From: Dyadobacter psychrophilus
GTDB taxonomy: Bacteria; Bacteroidota; Bacteroidia; Cytophagales; Spirosomataceae
Length of the DNA: 64,000 nucleotides
Assembly (NCBI RefSeq): GCF_900167945.1
Contig: NZ_FUZA01000010.1
Span: 100,095 to 164,094 of the forward strand
Reading direction: 5' to 3'
Positions 53,235 to 62,528 of this stretch are shown here, piece by piece; the first letter of the stretch is position 1, and each line of letters begins with the position of its first letter. The notes below the pieces were generated by a model. It did not search any database, was not told where the DNA came from, and saw nothing but the letters and a program-made list of their open reading frames with translations. Position numbers and translations under genes: made by a program.

Positions 53235-54716
53235 CCAAAAAAATTGTACCCGCTCAAATTGGATATTAACGATCAGCTTATACATATACGCCGGAGCCTG
53301 GCAGGAATCACCCCCGAGATTTTTCTGGCATTGCTCTTTTGCTTTTTCCTTTTTGCGGAACTGGTATTTTTGCGCTGGCTTAAAAAAGAAAAAATCGCTT
53401 CCTATCTTCAGAACATAGCACTTGCAGGCAGCATTATTACATTTCTACTGATTCTTGGTCAATGGACCTCCGAGCCCGCGTTCCGTTTTCAGCCACTTTT
53501 ATTCCTGGACAGGCAGGCCGTTTTCTTCAAGCTTATGATCACGCTTGCCTGGATATTTACGTTAATCCACGTTCGCGTACTGAAATACGATTTCCCGCCA
53601 GAATTCAATGCATTGCTGATTGCCGCCGTTGCAGGAATGAATCTGTTGACAATGTCGACACATTTGCTGACTATTTACCTTTCTTTGGAATTGATTTCGA
53701 TCAGCTCCTATCTGCTCGTTGCAATGTCTCCATATAAAAAAGCGGCCGAAGGAGGCATCAAATATCTCCTTTTTGGTGCAGCGAGTTCAGCCGTAATGCT
53801 TTATGGGATTTCCTTGATTTATGGTTTGACAGGCACAATGGATATCACGAGCGAAGCGATGACAGCCGGATTAATGAATAATTCTTCGCTGGTGATAACG
53901 GTAACCATTGTACTGACGCTCGCCGGACTGCTTTTCAAGCTCTCGCTCGTCCCGTTTCACGTCTGGACGCCAGACATTTATGAGGCTGCCCCTACTCCAC
54001 TCGTTTCATTTCTTTCTGTCGCGCCAAAAGCCGCAGTTGTTCTTGTGTTGATGCGTCTGGCAGGAATTTTGCCCGCTCAATATTTCCCGATTCTGGGCGG
54101 AATCGCATTAATCAGCATGACTGTTGGAAACCTCGCAGCCTTGCTGCAAACTAATGCAAGACGATTACTAGCCTATTCATCTATCGCGCAAGCTGGTTAT
54201 TTGCTCGTCGGGATTGCTGCTTACAGCCGTTTTGGATTTGAATCGGCTGTTTTTTATACAGCCGCTTACCTGGTTATCAACCTCGCTGTTTTTTTCCTTA
54301 TCGACCTGCTGCAGCCGGTATCCCACACAAATTTAACTTGCTTTGAGGGGTTAGGACGAAAAAATATGTGGATTTCCAGCATTCTGACCATTGTGATGAT
54401 CGCATTGGCTGGCCTGCCGCCAACCGCAGGTTTTACCTCCAAACTATTGGTGTTTTCAGCGCTTTGGGAAAGCTATCATCAGCAGGCGTTCCCATGGATG
54501 TTGTGGCTGCTTATTGGAGGGATTTTAAATGCCGCAATTTCACTGGCTTATTATCTAAGAATCCCTTATTTGTTATTTTTCAAGGCCTTAGCCCAGAAAA
54601 AAGCACCATCGAATCAAAGCATCACCGGCAAGGTCATTGCCGGCGTGCTCGTTATCGTTATCTTTTTGTTGTTTTTCAATCCAACCCTGGTTACCAGATG
54701 GATCTCAGCATTCTAA
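53232..54716 (+). CDS. nuoN: NADH-quinone oxidoreductase subunit N
   Basis: A complex I membrane subunit of up to 494 residues and about 14 helices that belongs to the proton-pumping arm. Signature stretches are EGGIKYLLFGAASSAVMLYG, LSLVPFHVWTPDIYEAAPTP, SVAPKAAVVLVLMRL and LQTNARRLLAYSSIAQAGYL; Lys residues in the middle helices are kept. No ATG is usable near the start, so TTG 53232, 53244 or 53259 are candidates. It stands alone: no other nuo gene is present nearby, which is unusual because the subunits normally sit in one operon. Confidence 0.92.
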   Translation: MPKKLYPLKLDINDQLIHIRRSLAGITPEIFLALLFCFFLFAELVFLRWLKKEKIASYLQNIALAGSIITFLLILGQWTSEPAFRFQPLLFLDRQAVFFKLMITLAWIFTLIHVRVLKYDFPPEFNALLIAAVAGMNLLTMSTHLLTIYLSLELISISSYLLVAMSPYKKAAEGGIKYLLFGAASSAVMLYGISLIYGLTGTMDITSEAMTAGLMNNSSLVITVTIVLTLAGLLFKLSLVPFHVWTPDIYEAAPTPLVSFLSVAPKAAVVLVLMRLAGILPAQYFPILGGIALISMTVGNLAALLQTNARRLLAYSSIAQAGYLLVGIAAYSRFGFESAVFYTAAYLVINLAVFFLIDLLQPVSHTNLTCFEGLGRKNMWISSILTIVMIALAGLPPTAGFTSKLLVFSALWESYHQQAFPWMLWLLIGGILNAAISLAYYLRIPYLLFFKALAQKKAPSNQSITGKVIAGVLVIVIFLLFFNPTLVTRWISAF

Positions 54717-54718
54717 GG

Positions 54719-55579
54719 TTATTTTATTGCCCTGACCTTAAATCCATCTTTTCTTAATAAGGCGATAACGCCCCGATCACCTCCCAAATGACCTGCTCCA
54801 ACTGCAAAAAAAGTTGGTTTTTCAGTTGCAATTTTCCTGATCCTGGGCACCCACTTTTTATTTCTGGCAAAGAGCATAACTTCCTCATTGCCATCCATGC
54901 CATAATTACTGGCCATCATTAGATTATACAAATCATTGATTTTCTGGGACTTGTATAATGAAACAAGGTTACCAAATTCTTTTCGCGCCTGAGGAAGGCT
55001 GTCAATCATAGTAATGATCGTTTTGATCTGATCTTTGTATGGAATGGTGTCAAAAATGGCCATTTGCTCCTCCAACGTCTCAATTCCGATCACCTCGGAT
55101 TTCTGTTTTGCAGCCAATTCAACCAGAGACATTTCGTAGGATTGCGGTTGGCAGGATAAGACTGCATTAAAAAGTGGCCCCATCAAAATAAATGGTTTGG
55201 CTTTTTCAAACATCGCGATTCCTACGCCAACAGAATCCTTGTAAAATTGACTCAACTTTGCATATTCCCGCTCAGTGACCAATTTTTTCAATTCATTACC
55301 ATCCGACATGTTCATTGATTTCATCATTCCAGCCATCATGCCGGGATCATCCATATCAATTTCCAGAGCAACCTGCTGCGTGCGCGCCAACGTTGCTTTC
55401 AATGAGTCGCTCAGCGAAAAATCGGTAGGACAAATTAAATGGATGGTCCCAAACAAGTACGACGGCTTCGCTTGCCCGGGCGATGTTATTTCCCAAAGCA
55501 ACGAATTTTCCACCGGTGCCTGGGCGCTGGAATATAAACATTGGACCAGCAGAGTAATGCTTAATAGTAACTTTTTCAT
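54719..55579 (-). CDS. TraB/GumN family protein
   Basis: A 286-residue protein with a signal peptide (LLLSITLLVQCLYSSAQA). It carries the family pattern: LLWEITSPGQAKPSYLFGTIHL near the N-terminus, TQQVALEIDMDDPG, VIGIETLEEQMAIFD, NKKWVPRIRK and FFAVGAGHLGGDRGVIALLR near the C-terminus. Conserved GTIH, E and GAGHL residues suggest a metal-dependent hydrolase of the TIKI/TraB type. The physiological role is unknown. It starts 13 bases after the end of the M28 peptidase gene. Confidence 0.9.
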   Translation of the reverse strand: MKKLLLSITLLVQCLYSSAQAPVENSLLWEITSPGQAKPSYLFGTIHLICPTDFSLSDSLKATLARTQQVALEIDMDDPGMMAGMMKSMNMSDGNELKKLVTEREYAKLSQFYKDSVGVGIAMFEKAKPFILMGPLFNAVLSCQPQSYEMSLVELAAKQKSEVIGIETLEEQMAIFDTIPYKDQIKTIITMIDSLPQARKEFGNLVSLYKSQKINDLYNLMMASNYGMDGNEEVMLFARNKKWVPRIRKIATEKPTFFAVGAGHLGGDRGVIALLRKDGFKVRAIK

Positions 55580-55592
55580 GGCTTAATGGCTG

Positions 55593-57185
55593 TTACTCCT
55601 TATTGCTGTCAACTTCTATGCGCTCTTCACGATTAACCAACTCCCATGCAGTATGAAAGACCAGCTTTACGATCGGAGCTTGCTTGTCAAAAAGTATTTT
55701 TTCCACATCATCTCCCGGCTTGTGATAATCTTCGTGAACACCTGTAAAATAGAAAATCACAGGAACACCCATCTTTGCAAAATTATAATGGTCTGAACGG
55801 TAATAGAACCGGTTTGGATCCTTTGGATCATTGAATGTGTAGTCCAATTGATAATTAATGTATTTCTTATTTGCCTCCTCGCTGATTGCATGCAACTTAG
55901 AAGAAAGCTTGTCCGAACCGATTAAATAAACGTATTTCGGATCGTTCGCATGCGCCTGGTCCACGCGTCCGATCATATCAATGTTCAGATCGGCAATCGT
56001 GTTCTTCAACGGCAACAAAGGATTTTCAGAGTAATATTCCGAGCCAAAAAGCCCCTTTTCCTCACCGGTAACATTCAGGAATAAAATGCTTCTGCGTGGT
56101 CCCTTACCCTCTGCTTTTGCTTTGCTGAATGCCTCCGCAATTTCCAGCAGGGACACCGTTCCTGAACCATCGTCATCTGCCCCATTGTTAATTTCTCCGT
56201 TTTCCGAAATTCCAATGTGATCCAAATGCGCACTAATGACAAGAACCTCATCTTTTTTATCTGAACCTTCCATAAACGCCGCAACATTCTCGGTCTCGAC
56301 CGTCTCGCTTTTACGTTCCGCTTTCACCGCCACGTTTCCAGTCATTTGCTTTGACAGCGGCTTACCCGACTTGTCGATAGACGCTCTTTCTTTCAGAAGT
56401 TTATTGGGAGAAGTGTTCAGGATTTGAGCAGCAATTCCAGGCGAAACAGCAAATGCGGCAACGCTGTTGGGTGTTTCCACAACCGGTTTTAATGTTGGCG
56501 CGCTGAAACGTCTGGCCATTACTGCACGTTGCCGGATTTCTTTATCCAAATCTTCACCTGTTTTTTCAGTAATAATAAAAACGTAGGTTGCGCCTCTGTC
56601 CAAAGCAACTCTCGCCTTTGCCTGCCAGGAAACCGGGCCGCTCCATTTGGTCTTTTCCGAGGTGCCGCTTACCAGATATTTGCCATCCGCGCTTCTGGGC
56701 TCTCCTTCGAACATAACGACGGCTTTACCTTTTACATCCAGATTATTGTAGTCTGTATAGCTCGGGTCATCAATTCCATAACCTACCAAAACCGCTTCCG
56801 AACTTGATTCCTGAGGAACATTCAAAAGTCCGTTGAGATAAAAATCTTTATTAAACTCATACTTTTTGCTACCCACCTTCACATAAACCTCGCCCCAGCT
56901 TCTTTTATAGAGGTTATATTTTTGCAAATAACTTTTAGAGCCATCAGAAGCCGTTGCAGCGGGTGTCAGGCCGTATTGCTTATAAAATCCTGAAACATAT
57001 TCCGCTGCCTTTTTCTGCCCGGGCGAACCTGTGTCCCTTCCTTCGAGACTGTCTGAGGCAATAATTATCAAATGCTTTTTTAAATCAGCAGGTGTTATAC
57101 TTTCGGCATATTTGGCAGCATCATCCTGCGCAAAAGCCAAAGTTGTGATTGACAGGAACATTCCTGCCAGCAAATTTTTGTTCAT
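55593..57185 (-). CDS. M28 family zinc aminopeptidase with PA domain
   Basis: A 530-residue exported peptidase (signal peptide to about LAFAQDD). A PA insert (about residues 125-270, containing GKAVVMFEGEPRS) precedes the catalytic domain. Zinc ligands are in VISAHLDHIG (His, Asp), NGADDDGSGTVSLLE (Asp), FLNVTGEEKGLFGSEYY (Glu-Glu), LNIDMIGR (Asp) and FYRSDHYNFAKMGVP (His). It removes N-terminal residues from peptides in the periplasm or outside. It is followed by the TraB/GumN gene in the same transcript. Confidence 0.93.
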   Translation of the reverse strand: MNKNLLAGMFLSITTLAFAQDDAAKYAESITPADLKKHLIIIASDSLEGRDTGSPGQKKAAEYVSGFYKQYGLTPAATASDGSKSYLQKYNLYKRSWGEVYVKVGSKKYEFNKDFYLNGLLNVPQESSSEAVLVGYGIDDPSYTDYNNLDVKGKAVVMFEGEPRSADGKYLVSGTSEKTKWSGPVSWQAKARVALDRGATYVFIITEKTGEDLDKEIRQRAVMARRFSAPTLKPVVETPNSVAAFAVSPGIAAQILNTSPNKLLKERASIDKSGKPLSKQMTGNVAVKAERKSETVETENVAAFMEGSDKKDEVLVISAHLDHIGISENGEINNGADDDGSGTVSLLEIAEAFSKAKAEGKGPRRSILFLNVTGEEKGLFGSEYYSENPLLPLKNTIADLNIDMIGRVDQAHANDPKYVYLIGSDKLSSKLHAISEEANKKYINYQLDYTFNDPKDPNRFYYRSDHYNFAKMGVPVIFYFTGVHEDYHKPGDDVEKILFDKQAPIVKLVFHTAWELVNREERIEVDSNKE

Positions 57186-57320
57186 AAGAAATTATATAAA
57201 AATCAATTCTTACAAAGAAACTAAACACCCCCGCCATTGCAAAATTTGATTAGATCGGGTCAGCGCAATGATAGCCCGTTGTTCTGATAAATCAGCAAAC
57301 CTGTTAAACGGATTGGGCAT

Positions 57321-57378
57321 AAAAAAGCCCCGAAACAGCCTGACTCACTTCTATGTAAAGTCAGATGTCCGGGACTTT
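57321..57378 (-). terminator. Terminator for the DUF2158 gene
   Basis: Read on the minus strand, AAGTCCCGgacatcTGAC pairs with GTCAggctgttTCGGGGCTT around a 15-base loop, followed by TTTTTT. It lies about 20 bases past the stop codon. Confidence 0.7.
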
Positions 57379-57398
57379 CGTTTTGCTGCAAACCTTAC

Positions 57399-57623
57399 TT
57401 ACTGGTTTTCAGACTTGCTCTTGACTGAAAATTTCAGCTCATTCTCAATTGTCGTCAGGCTAAGCTGGTTAAAATACTCGGAAACGGCATTCCCCTCTTC
57501 ATTGAACCAAAAACACCTGTAAAAATTTTTTGAAGTCTGGTGAAACCCATCCACCGTCATCGAAGGGCTCCCTGATTTCAACCAGACTACATCGCCTATT
57601 TGGATATCTTCTTGTTGATTCAT
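57399..57623 (-). CDS. YodC-like (DUF2158) small protein
   Basis: A 74-residue protein. IQIGDVVWLKSGSPSMTVDGF is the DUF2158/YodC signature, followed by a FYRCFWFNEEGNAVSEYF strand pair. The family is of unknown function, but it folds as a small barrel. It is probably co-transcribed with or downstream of the lipoprotein gene at 57654, 30 bases away. Confidence 0.8.
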   Translation of the reverse strand: MNQQEDIQIGDVVWLKSGSPSMTVDGFHQTSKNFYRCFWFNEEGNAVSEYFNQLSLTTIENELKFSVKSKSENQ

Positions 57624-57653
57624 AGTTAAGTTTATTTAATGTTGAATCGATTA

Positions 57654-58433
57654 TTAATCTAAGCCCATTACGCTACCATACACGATGGAACCGTTTTCAA
57701 GTATTGCATAAGCCCGATAATAGCGCTGGTGATAATTTAACGACTCAGGATCATCTATAATTAACGACTGTAATCCTTCTTTCGTAACTATCGACGAGAA
57801 CGGAAGTTTTTTATCATGCTTTCCAATTACAGGCTCTACGCTAAAATCGGAATCGTTTTCCGATTCTTTAATATTTAATAAGATCCCGTACTCGCTAATC
57901 CTTATGTCGCCCAATTTTTCGAAGAAAACACGGTATTCTGTTATAGATCCATTCTTTAAGTATTCCCTGGTTTGAATTATTGCTTTTTCAAGCGGAACAG
58001 GTGAAATTTCCATTACATCTCCATAGGCCACAGAATTAACACCATAAGTTATGTAAGCTCTATAATAAATTGTCTTGTAACTACCTGGGAATGCCCCATC
58101 AATCTTAAATTTTTCACCTGTGCTAATTGGCATCGAAAAGACAACATTATTGTCAGCTATCGTAGGTGTGTTTGTGAACGGAGCGTTACTGTCAAACTCA
58201 ACTGAAAAAGCTATCCCATATCCAGTAATATGAACATTGCCTAAACTTTCCACATTCAATTTATATCGATACTCACTCTCATTCTCAATAGAAAGTGCTA
58301 CCGTCTGAACTTTGGGCGCCTCCACAGGAGTTTCCTGCTCCGGCTCCTCTGGCACATAGTGATCCTGGCAGGAAAAGGCGAAAAGAAACAAAGCTGCGAG
58401 CAGTGCTGAAAAATGAAGAGAAATACGTTTCAT
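57654..58433 (-). CDS. Lipoprotein with two tandem fibronectin-like repeats
   Basis: About 259 residues from ATG 58433 (MKRISLHFSALLA), an upstream in-frame start being less likely. The lipobox is AFSCQD. After a Pro/Glu-rich linker (PEEPEQETPVEAP) the sequence holds two copies of a domain of about 95 residues. Copy 1 has LGNVHITGYGIAF...YYRAYITYGVNSVAYGDVM and copy 2 has LGDIRISEYGILL...YYRAYAILENGSIVYGSVM. The YYRAYA...YG motif is frequent in Bacteroidota surface lipoproteins. Surface role likely; ligand unknown. Confidence 0.8.
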   Translation of the reverse strand: MKRISLHFSALLAALFLFAFSCQDHYVPEEPEQETPVEAPKVQTVALSIENESEYRYKLNVESLGNVHITGYGIAFSVEFDSNAPFTNTPTIADNNVVFSMPISTGEKFKIDGAFPGSYKTIYYRAYITYGVNSVAYGDVMEISPVPLEKAIIQTREYLKNGSITEYRVFFEKLGDIRISEYGILLNIKESENDSDFSVEPVIGKHDKKLPFSSIVTKEGLQSLIIDDPESLNYHQRYYRAYAILENGSIVYGSVMGLD

Positions 58434-58574
58434 AACATGTTGTTTTAACGTTAGTATCGTGTTTGAACAACAATAATAGAGCACCGCATCATATTTTCAT
58501 TCACATACATAGCTGCCATTGAATTAACGGCAATGCCAGAATTATTTATCGGTAAGTGGCGCTTATTGTAATAA

Positions 58575-58949
58575 CTAGTCAATGCTCAAAAGTCGTATGA
58601 AAATTACTTTCCTGGAATTTTTGGGAAGAAATTTAACATGCATTTTATCCCCAACTTTCACTGAATGAATGATCGACTTTGGGAGGTCTGTTAAATCTGT
58701 TACGAAATTTCTTCCCAGAACCGGCTCCACCTGAATTTGAATTTTGTATCGCTTTTCTGCCGGACGACTTTCATCCTTTTCTATAAACAGGATTGTCGCC
58801 AGCGCCTCTTCCCCCCAGAGTTTGATTTTTGCTTTTCTGGCTAGTTGGAGGCTTCGTTGTAAACCCACATAAAAGTAAAATGTGGCTGTAATAAGAAAAA
58901 TACCTATCCCTAATTCCATTAGTATGTGTATATCAAGTAAGTACAACAT
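58575..58949 (-). CDS. Small membrane-anchored hypothetical protein
   Basis: A 124-residue protein with one N-terminal membrane helix (ELGIGIFLITATFYFYVGL) and a cytoplasmic or periplasmic beta domain (EALATILFIEKDESR, KRYKIQIQVEPVLGRNF, VKVGDKMHVKFLPKNSRKVIFI). The beta part resembles DUF3592-like domains; I cannot be sure. It ends about 20 bases from the sensor kinase stop codon and may share a transcript. An alternative start is the Met near residue 11. Confidence 0.7.
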   Translation of the reverse strand: MLYLLDIHILMELGIGIFLITATFYFYVGLQRSLQLARKAKIKLWGEEALATILFIEKDESRPAEKRYKIQIQVEPVLGRNFVTDLTDLPKSIIHSVKVGDKMHVKFLPKNSRKVIFIRLLSID

Positions 58950-58967
58950 TGAAAAATAGATAACTGG

Positions 58968-60923
58968 TTACTTTAAATATGTGGACAGCCTTATTATCAC
59001 TAATGTTCCGGCCGCCTCGCCATTCTCATGCATTTTGTCAACAAAATCAACTTCGGCAAAGTGGCCTTGCCTTGTCAGCACCGCCAGTCGGTCACTGGAA
59101 ATTCCCAACCCTCTGGACACGTGGTGCCTGGATTTGCTGGTGAACGCTTTGATCTCAAAAGATTTTTTTCTTCCGATCCCATTGTCATCTATCCTGCATT
59201 CGAAAAGATCCTCATCGATCTTTTTAAACTCTATCAACAGTCTCCGCTCCAATTTTGAATGCATAAGTCCATGCCATAATGCATTTTCAACATAAGGCTG
59301 GATCAACATTGCAGGAACCAATATTTCCTCCTCTTCCAGTTCTTCGTCTACAATAATTTCATAAGTAAAGCTTCTCGAGAACCTCATTTCTTCCAATTGC
59401 AGATAGAGTTCCAGAACATGCCGCTCCTCTTCGATCGTCACCAGGTTTTTCCCTGAGTTATTGAGCAGTGTGCGAAATAATTTAGAAAAGAGATTTAGAT
59501 AAATACTGGCCTCTTGAAATTTCTCAGTTACAATACATTCCTGAATGCTATTAAGACAGTTAAATACAAAATGAGGATTCATCTGAGCACGCAAAGCCAT
59601 TAACTGACTCTCGGCAAGCATTTTATTGATCTCAAGCAATTCGATTTCTTTCTCTTTGGTAGCGGCCTGAGCAAGCGCTTCGGCAATTTTACCCGAGCTT
59701 ATCGAGGCTATGATAGACAAAGCTTTCAAATGCTCTTCTTTGAAGTAATTCTTTTGCGTATGCTCCGAATCAATAACACCAATTACTTTCCCGTCATGTA
59801 TGATAGGCACAGATAGTTCTGAGAACCGCCTTTCCTCACTAACCACATATCTTTCATCTTTTGAAGTGTCGGGAATAAGCAACTGCTTCCCAGTAACGGC
59901 AACTGTTCCAACGATGCCTCTGCCCATAGGAATTTCCGCTGAACCATCCGTCTCAAACGCCTTGGTGGCTTTGTTGCTGATTGCTGCTTTTTGTACGAGC
60001 ACATTCTTTTTTTTGTCCATCAGGTACACCACACAGTCTTCGAAATCGAGCTGAGTAACACAATTACGGGCAATGTCCCAGCAAATCTCATTTACTGAAT
60101 TTCCCCCGTAAACTGAATTAGCAAAATAATCAACGCTCGCGTCCATCATAAGCTTTCGTTTTTGCCTGAGAAATGCCTGGTATAGACTAATCAACAGAAA
60201 GCAGAACAAAACCGTCATACTTGCAATGAACCAGGATTCCTGCCACCAGGGAGGGTGAATATTGATCAATAATGTTCCGGCGACATTCATCCAATTCCCA
60301 CGTTCATCCGTGCTTCTCACCTTAAACTTATATTCGCCCCAGGGAAGATTTTTATAAGACGCAACCAGTGAACGCCCTGCATTGATCCATTTTTGATCAA
60401 ACCCTTCAAGAAAATAGCTGTACTGTAAAGTGGGTACATCGCGATGTTCAAGCGATGCGAATTGAAAGGTGAGATAGTCTTCATCATAAGATAAATTCAA
60501 TTGTGGATTTTTCATAAAATCTTCTTTTTCATTCCCGAATATTTTGACAGAGGTGATATGCGGTGGTTTTTTCACTTTTAAAGCGGCAAACTTGGAGGGG
60601 TCCAAGGCAATAACATGATCTAACATTACTGCATAGACCTGTTTGTTGGCAATAAACAGGTCGTTCCAATAATCCTGTAGATTCTGTCCAAGGTCCACTT
60701 CTACCCTGGTTATGGCTTTCGATACAGGATTAAAAAAGAGAAGTCCCTCAATGCCAGAAACCCAAATGTTCTTCAAATGGTCAATCGCTATATTACTCAG
60801 ATTGTCGTATGGCAGGCCGTTGCTGGTATTCAGGCTATCCGCTATATTAAAATGTTTATCAAGTTTAAGAACCCCTTTTTTCCAAACAGCCATCCAAACA
60901 TTTTCTTCATCATCCTCTACCAT
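58968..60923 (-). CDS. 3' part of an amber-interrupted sensor kinase: propeller end, Y_Y_Y, GAF and LytS kinase
   Basis: 651 codons from the first Met after the TAG at 61089; the frame is open for 55 further codons up to that TAG, so the true gene continues upstream. Contents in order: the last propeller blades, a Y_Y_Y domain (LQYSYFLEGFDQKWINAG), one membrane helix (WFIASMTVLFCFLLISLYQAFL), a GAF domain (GRGIVGTVAVTGKQLLIPDT) and a LytS-type kinase (LRAQMNPHFVFNCLNSIQ, MLIQPYVENALWHGL, DNGIGRKKS). Alone it would lack the sensor and the signal peptide, so it is probably non-functional unless the TAG is read through. No LytTR response regulator is adjacent. Confidence 0.9.
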   Translation of the reverse strand: MVEDDEENVWMAVWKKGVLKLDKHFNIADSLNTSNGLPYDNLSNIAIDHLKNIWVSGIEGLLFFNPVSKAITRVEVDLGQNLQDYWNDLFIANKQVYAVMLDHVIALDPSKFAALKVKKPPHITSVKIFGNEKEDFMKNPQLNLSYDEDYLTFQFASLEHRDVPTLQYSYFLEGFDQKWINAGRSLVASYKNLPWGEYKFKVRSTDERGNWMNVAGTLLINIHPPWWQESWFIASMTVLFCFLLISLYQAFLRQKRKLMMDASVDYFANSVYGGNSVNEICWDIARNCVTQLDFEDCVVYLMDKKKNVLVQKAAISNKATKAFETDGSAEIPMGRGIVGTVAVTGKQLLIPDTSKDERYVVSEERRFSELSVPIIHDGKVIGVIDSEHTQKNYFKEEHLKALSIIASISSGKIAEALAQAATKEKEIELLEINKMLAESQLMALRAQMNPHFVFNCLNSIQECIVTEKFQEASIYLNLFSKLFRTLLNNSGKNLVTIEEERHVLELYLQLEEMRFSRSFTYEIIVDEELEEEEILVPAMLIQPYVENALWHGLMHSKLERRLLIEFKKIDEDLFECRIDDNGIGRKKSFEIKAFTSKSRHHVSRGLGISSDRLAVLTRQGHFAEVDFVDKMHENGEAAGTLVIIRLSTYLK

Positions 60924-61088
60924 TTGGTTAGCTGAGAAGTCCCGAAATTGGCTAAAATAGACTCGGGAAAATCTTTGTGATTTTGAATTAAATTCTAAAA
61001 TACCATGTCCGCTTAATGCGAATAAGATATTACCATTACGCTTTACCAGATAACTATCGCTGTTAGCAAACTGAAATGCTCCATATCG

Positions 61089-61091
61089 CTA
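61089..61091 (-). other. In-frame TAG codon splitting the sensor kinase gene
   Basis: On the minus strand the frame reads ...TTT GAT GGA TTA AAT TAG CGA TAT GGA GCA... and stays open on both sides. The translation FDGLN-stop-RYGAFQFANSDSYL reads as one unbroken propeller blade. A single base change (for example CAG, AAG, GAG, TGG, TTG or TCG to TAG) explains it. Confidence 0.85.
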
Positions 61092-62528
61092 ATTTAATCC
61101 ATCAAACCGATCTATCAAATCTGTGAGCGGATTGTATCGGTACAAGGCATCATCCCGGATCTGAAACCAAATGTTTCCTGCCAGATCGCTGAAAATAAAG
61201 TTGGCTGGCTTTTTCTTAAAATCGAAAACGCCTTTCTTAAATGCTTCTAACCTATTGGTACCTGATATCAGATAATGAATCCCATCCAAGCCCGCAAACC
61301 ACCAACGGCCCCCGGATTTCAGAGACATGAAAAATTTATTCTTAAGCAGATCTGGGCCATATGTTGAGACATACCGATGATAATTTCTCGTTTTCATATC
61401 GAATTTGACTATCCCATCCTCCTTTGCTGCCATAATTGTATCTCCATCGACAACTATTGAGTTGGAATGTGCAAATCCCGTATGCATAAAGTACTTAAAA
61501 CTTGGCAAATGGTAGATTGCCTGGACTGGCGCATTTGCCTGGACTTTACTTATGCCGTTTAATGTCCCTAGCCATATATTTCCTTCGGCATCTTCAATAG
61601 CAGTCCAGAAGAATCCGTAGCCAATTGAATACTTACGGTTTTGACTATACGGAATCTTCCGGATAGGCTCACCCGGCTGTTTTAGATAAGCAGCAAATGC
61701 CCATGTTGAAATCCATACACGGTCTTTTTTGTCAATAAATATATAGTTGCATCCGTCGAATATCCTCTCTCCATCCAAATGATCGTATTTTGTTATTCGA
61801 TTTGTGTTTTGATCCCAAAAATTTAGGGTCCTAGTTTTGCCGTTGGCGTACCATATATTAGATTTCCTGTCAACTGCAATGGCAGAAACTTCAGTATCGT
61901 TAAAAATGGGTATCTGATCCGGATTATTTAATCGATGATAGATGGCCTTGTTCCTGTAATCGATAAAACAAGGTTCATACCCGCCCACCCAGAAACCTTT
62001 CCTATTTGTATCCCACGTAAGGGTTACGGTATTAAATTGAACATTCCTTAAAATTTTTGCGCCTGCCATTTCAGTTTCAAGACTTGAGAGCTTGCCGTTT
62101 TGGTATATGTAAATGCCTGATTGTGTCACAAACCAAAGTCGGGAATTGTCATCCAGGTGAATGTTGTAAATCTCCATCTTTTCTAGTTTCGAAAAATAGT
62201 GGTCATATGTAAATGCTCCCTCCTTGCGGTTGAAAATCTTAATTCCCTGGGTCGTTGCGATGACCAACTCATGTTGATTCAAAGGTTGTATCGCGTTAAT
62301 GTAAAGGTCTTTCGTGCCCGTTTCAGCTTTATATTGCCTGACGATAGCACCATCATACCGATTCAGTCCTTTAATGGTTCCGATCCACAAAAATCCCTCA
62401 TTGTCTTTATAAAGGCACCTTATCACTTTGCTGCTCAGGCCGTCGCCGGCGCGCAGATTTTGAAATATAAACTGCCCATGCACCAGCGTAGGTAAAAGAC
62501 ATAGAAACAAGGCAACTCTGTACAACAT
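61089..62528 (-). CDS. 5' part of the interrupted sensor kinase: two-component regulator propeller
   Basis: About 479 residues from ATG 62528, which has a GAGGAG ribosome-binding sequence just upstream and opens a signal peptide (LYRVALFLCLLPTLVHGQ). The rest is a periplasmic two-component-regulator beta-propeller with repeats such as DNEGFLWIGTIKGLNRYDG, DNSRLWFVTQSGIYIY, RKSNIWYANG, DKKDRVWISTW and AEGNIWLGTLNGISK. It stops at an in-frame TAG before the last blades, the membrane helix and the kinase. Together with the downstream part it forms one gene of about 1186 codons. Confidence 0.88.
   Translation of the reverse strand: MLYRVALFLCLLPTLVHGQFIFQNLRAGDGLSSKVIRCLYKDNEGFLWIGTIKGLNRYDGAIVRQYKAETGTKDLYINAIQPLNQHELVIATTQGIKIFNRKEGAFTYDHYFSKLEKMEIYNIHLDDNSRLWFVTQSGIYIYQNGKLSSLETEMAGAKILRNVQFNTVTLTWDTNRKGFWVGGYEPCFIDYRNKAIYHRLNNPDQIPIFNDTEVSAIAVDRKSNIWYANGKTRTLNFWDQNTNRITKYDHLDGERIFDGCNYIFIDKKDRVWISTWAFAAYLKQPGEPIRKIPYSQNRKYSIGYGFFWTAIEDAEGNIWLGTLNGISKVQANAPVQAIYHLPSFKYFMHTGFAHSNSIVVDGDTIMAAKEDGIVKFDMKTRNYHRYVSTYGPDLLKNKFFMSLKSGGRWWFAGLDGIHYLISGTNRLEAFKKGVFDFKKKPANFIFSDLAGNIWFQIRDDALYRYNPLTDLIDRFDGLN

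Noticed and set aside
57268..57522. Plus-strand open frame opposite the DUF2158 gene
   Set aside because: It covers the terminator hairpin and the antisense of a recognised small gene; no protein features.
58968..62528. Interpretation as two independent genes (propeller protein plus soluble-type kinase)
   Set aside because: The frame is continuous apart from one TAG, the 55 codons between them read as propeller sequence, and the downstream half would lack a signal peptide for its periplasmic domains.
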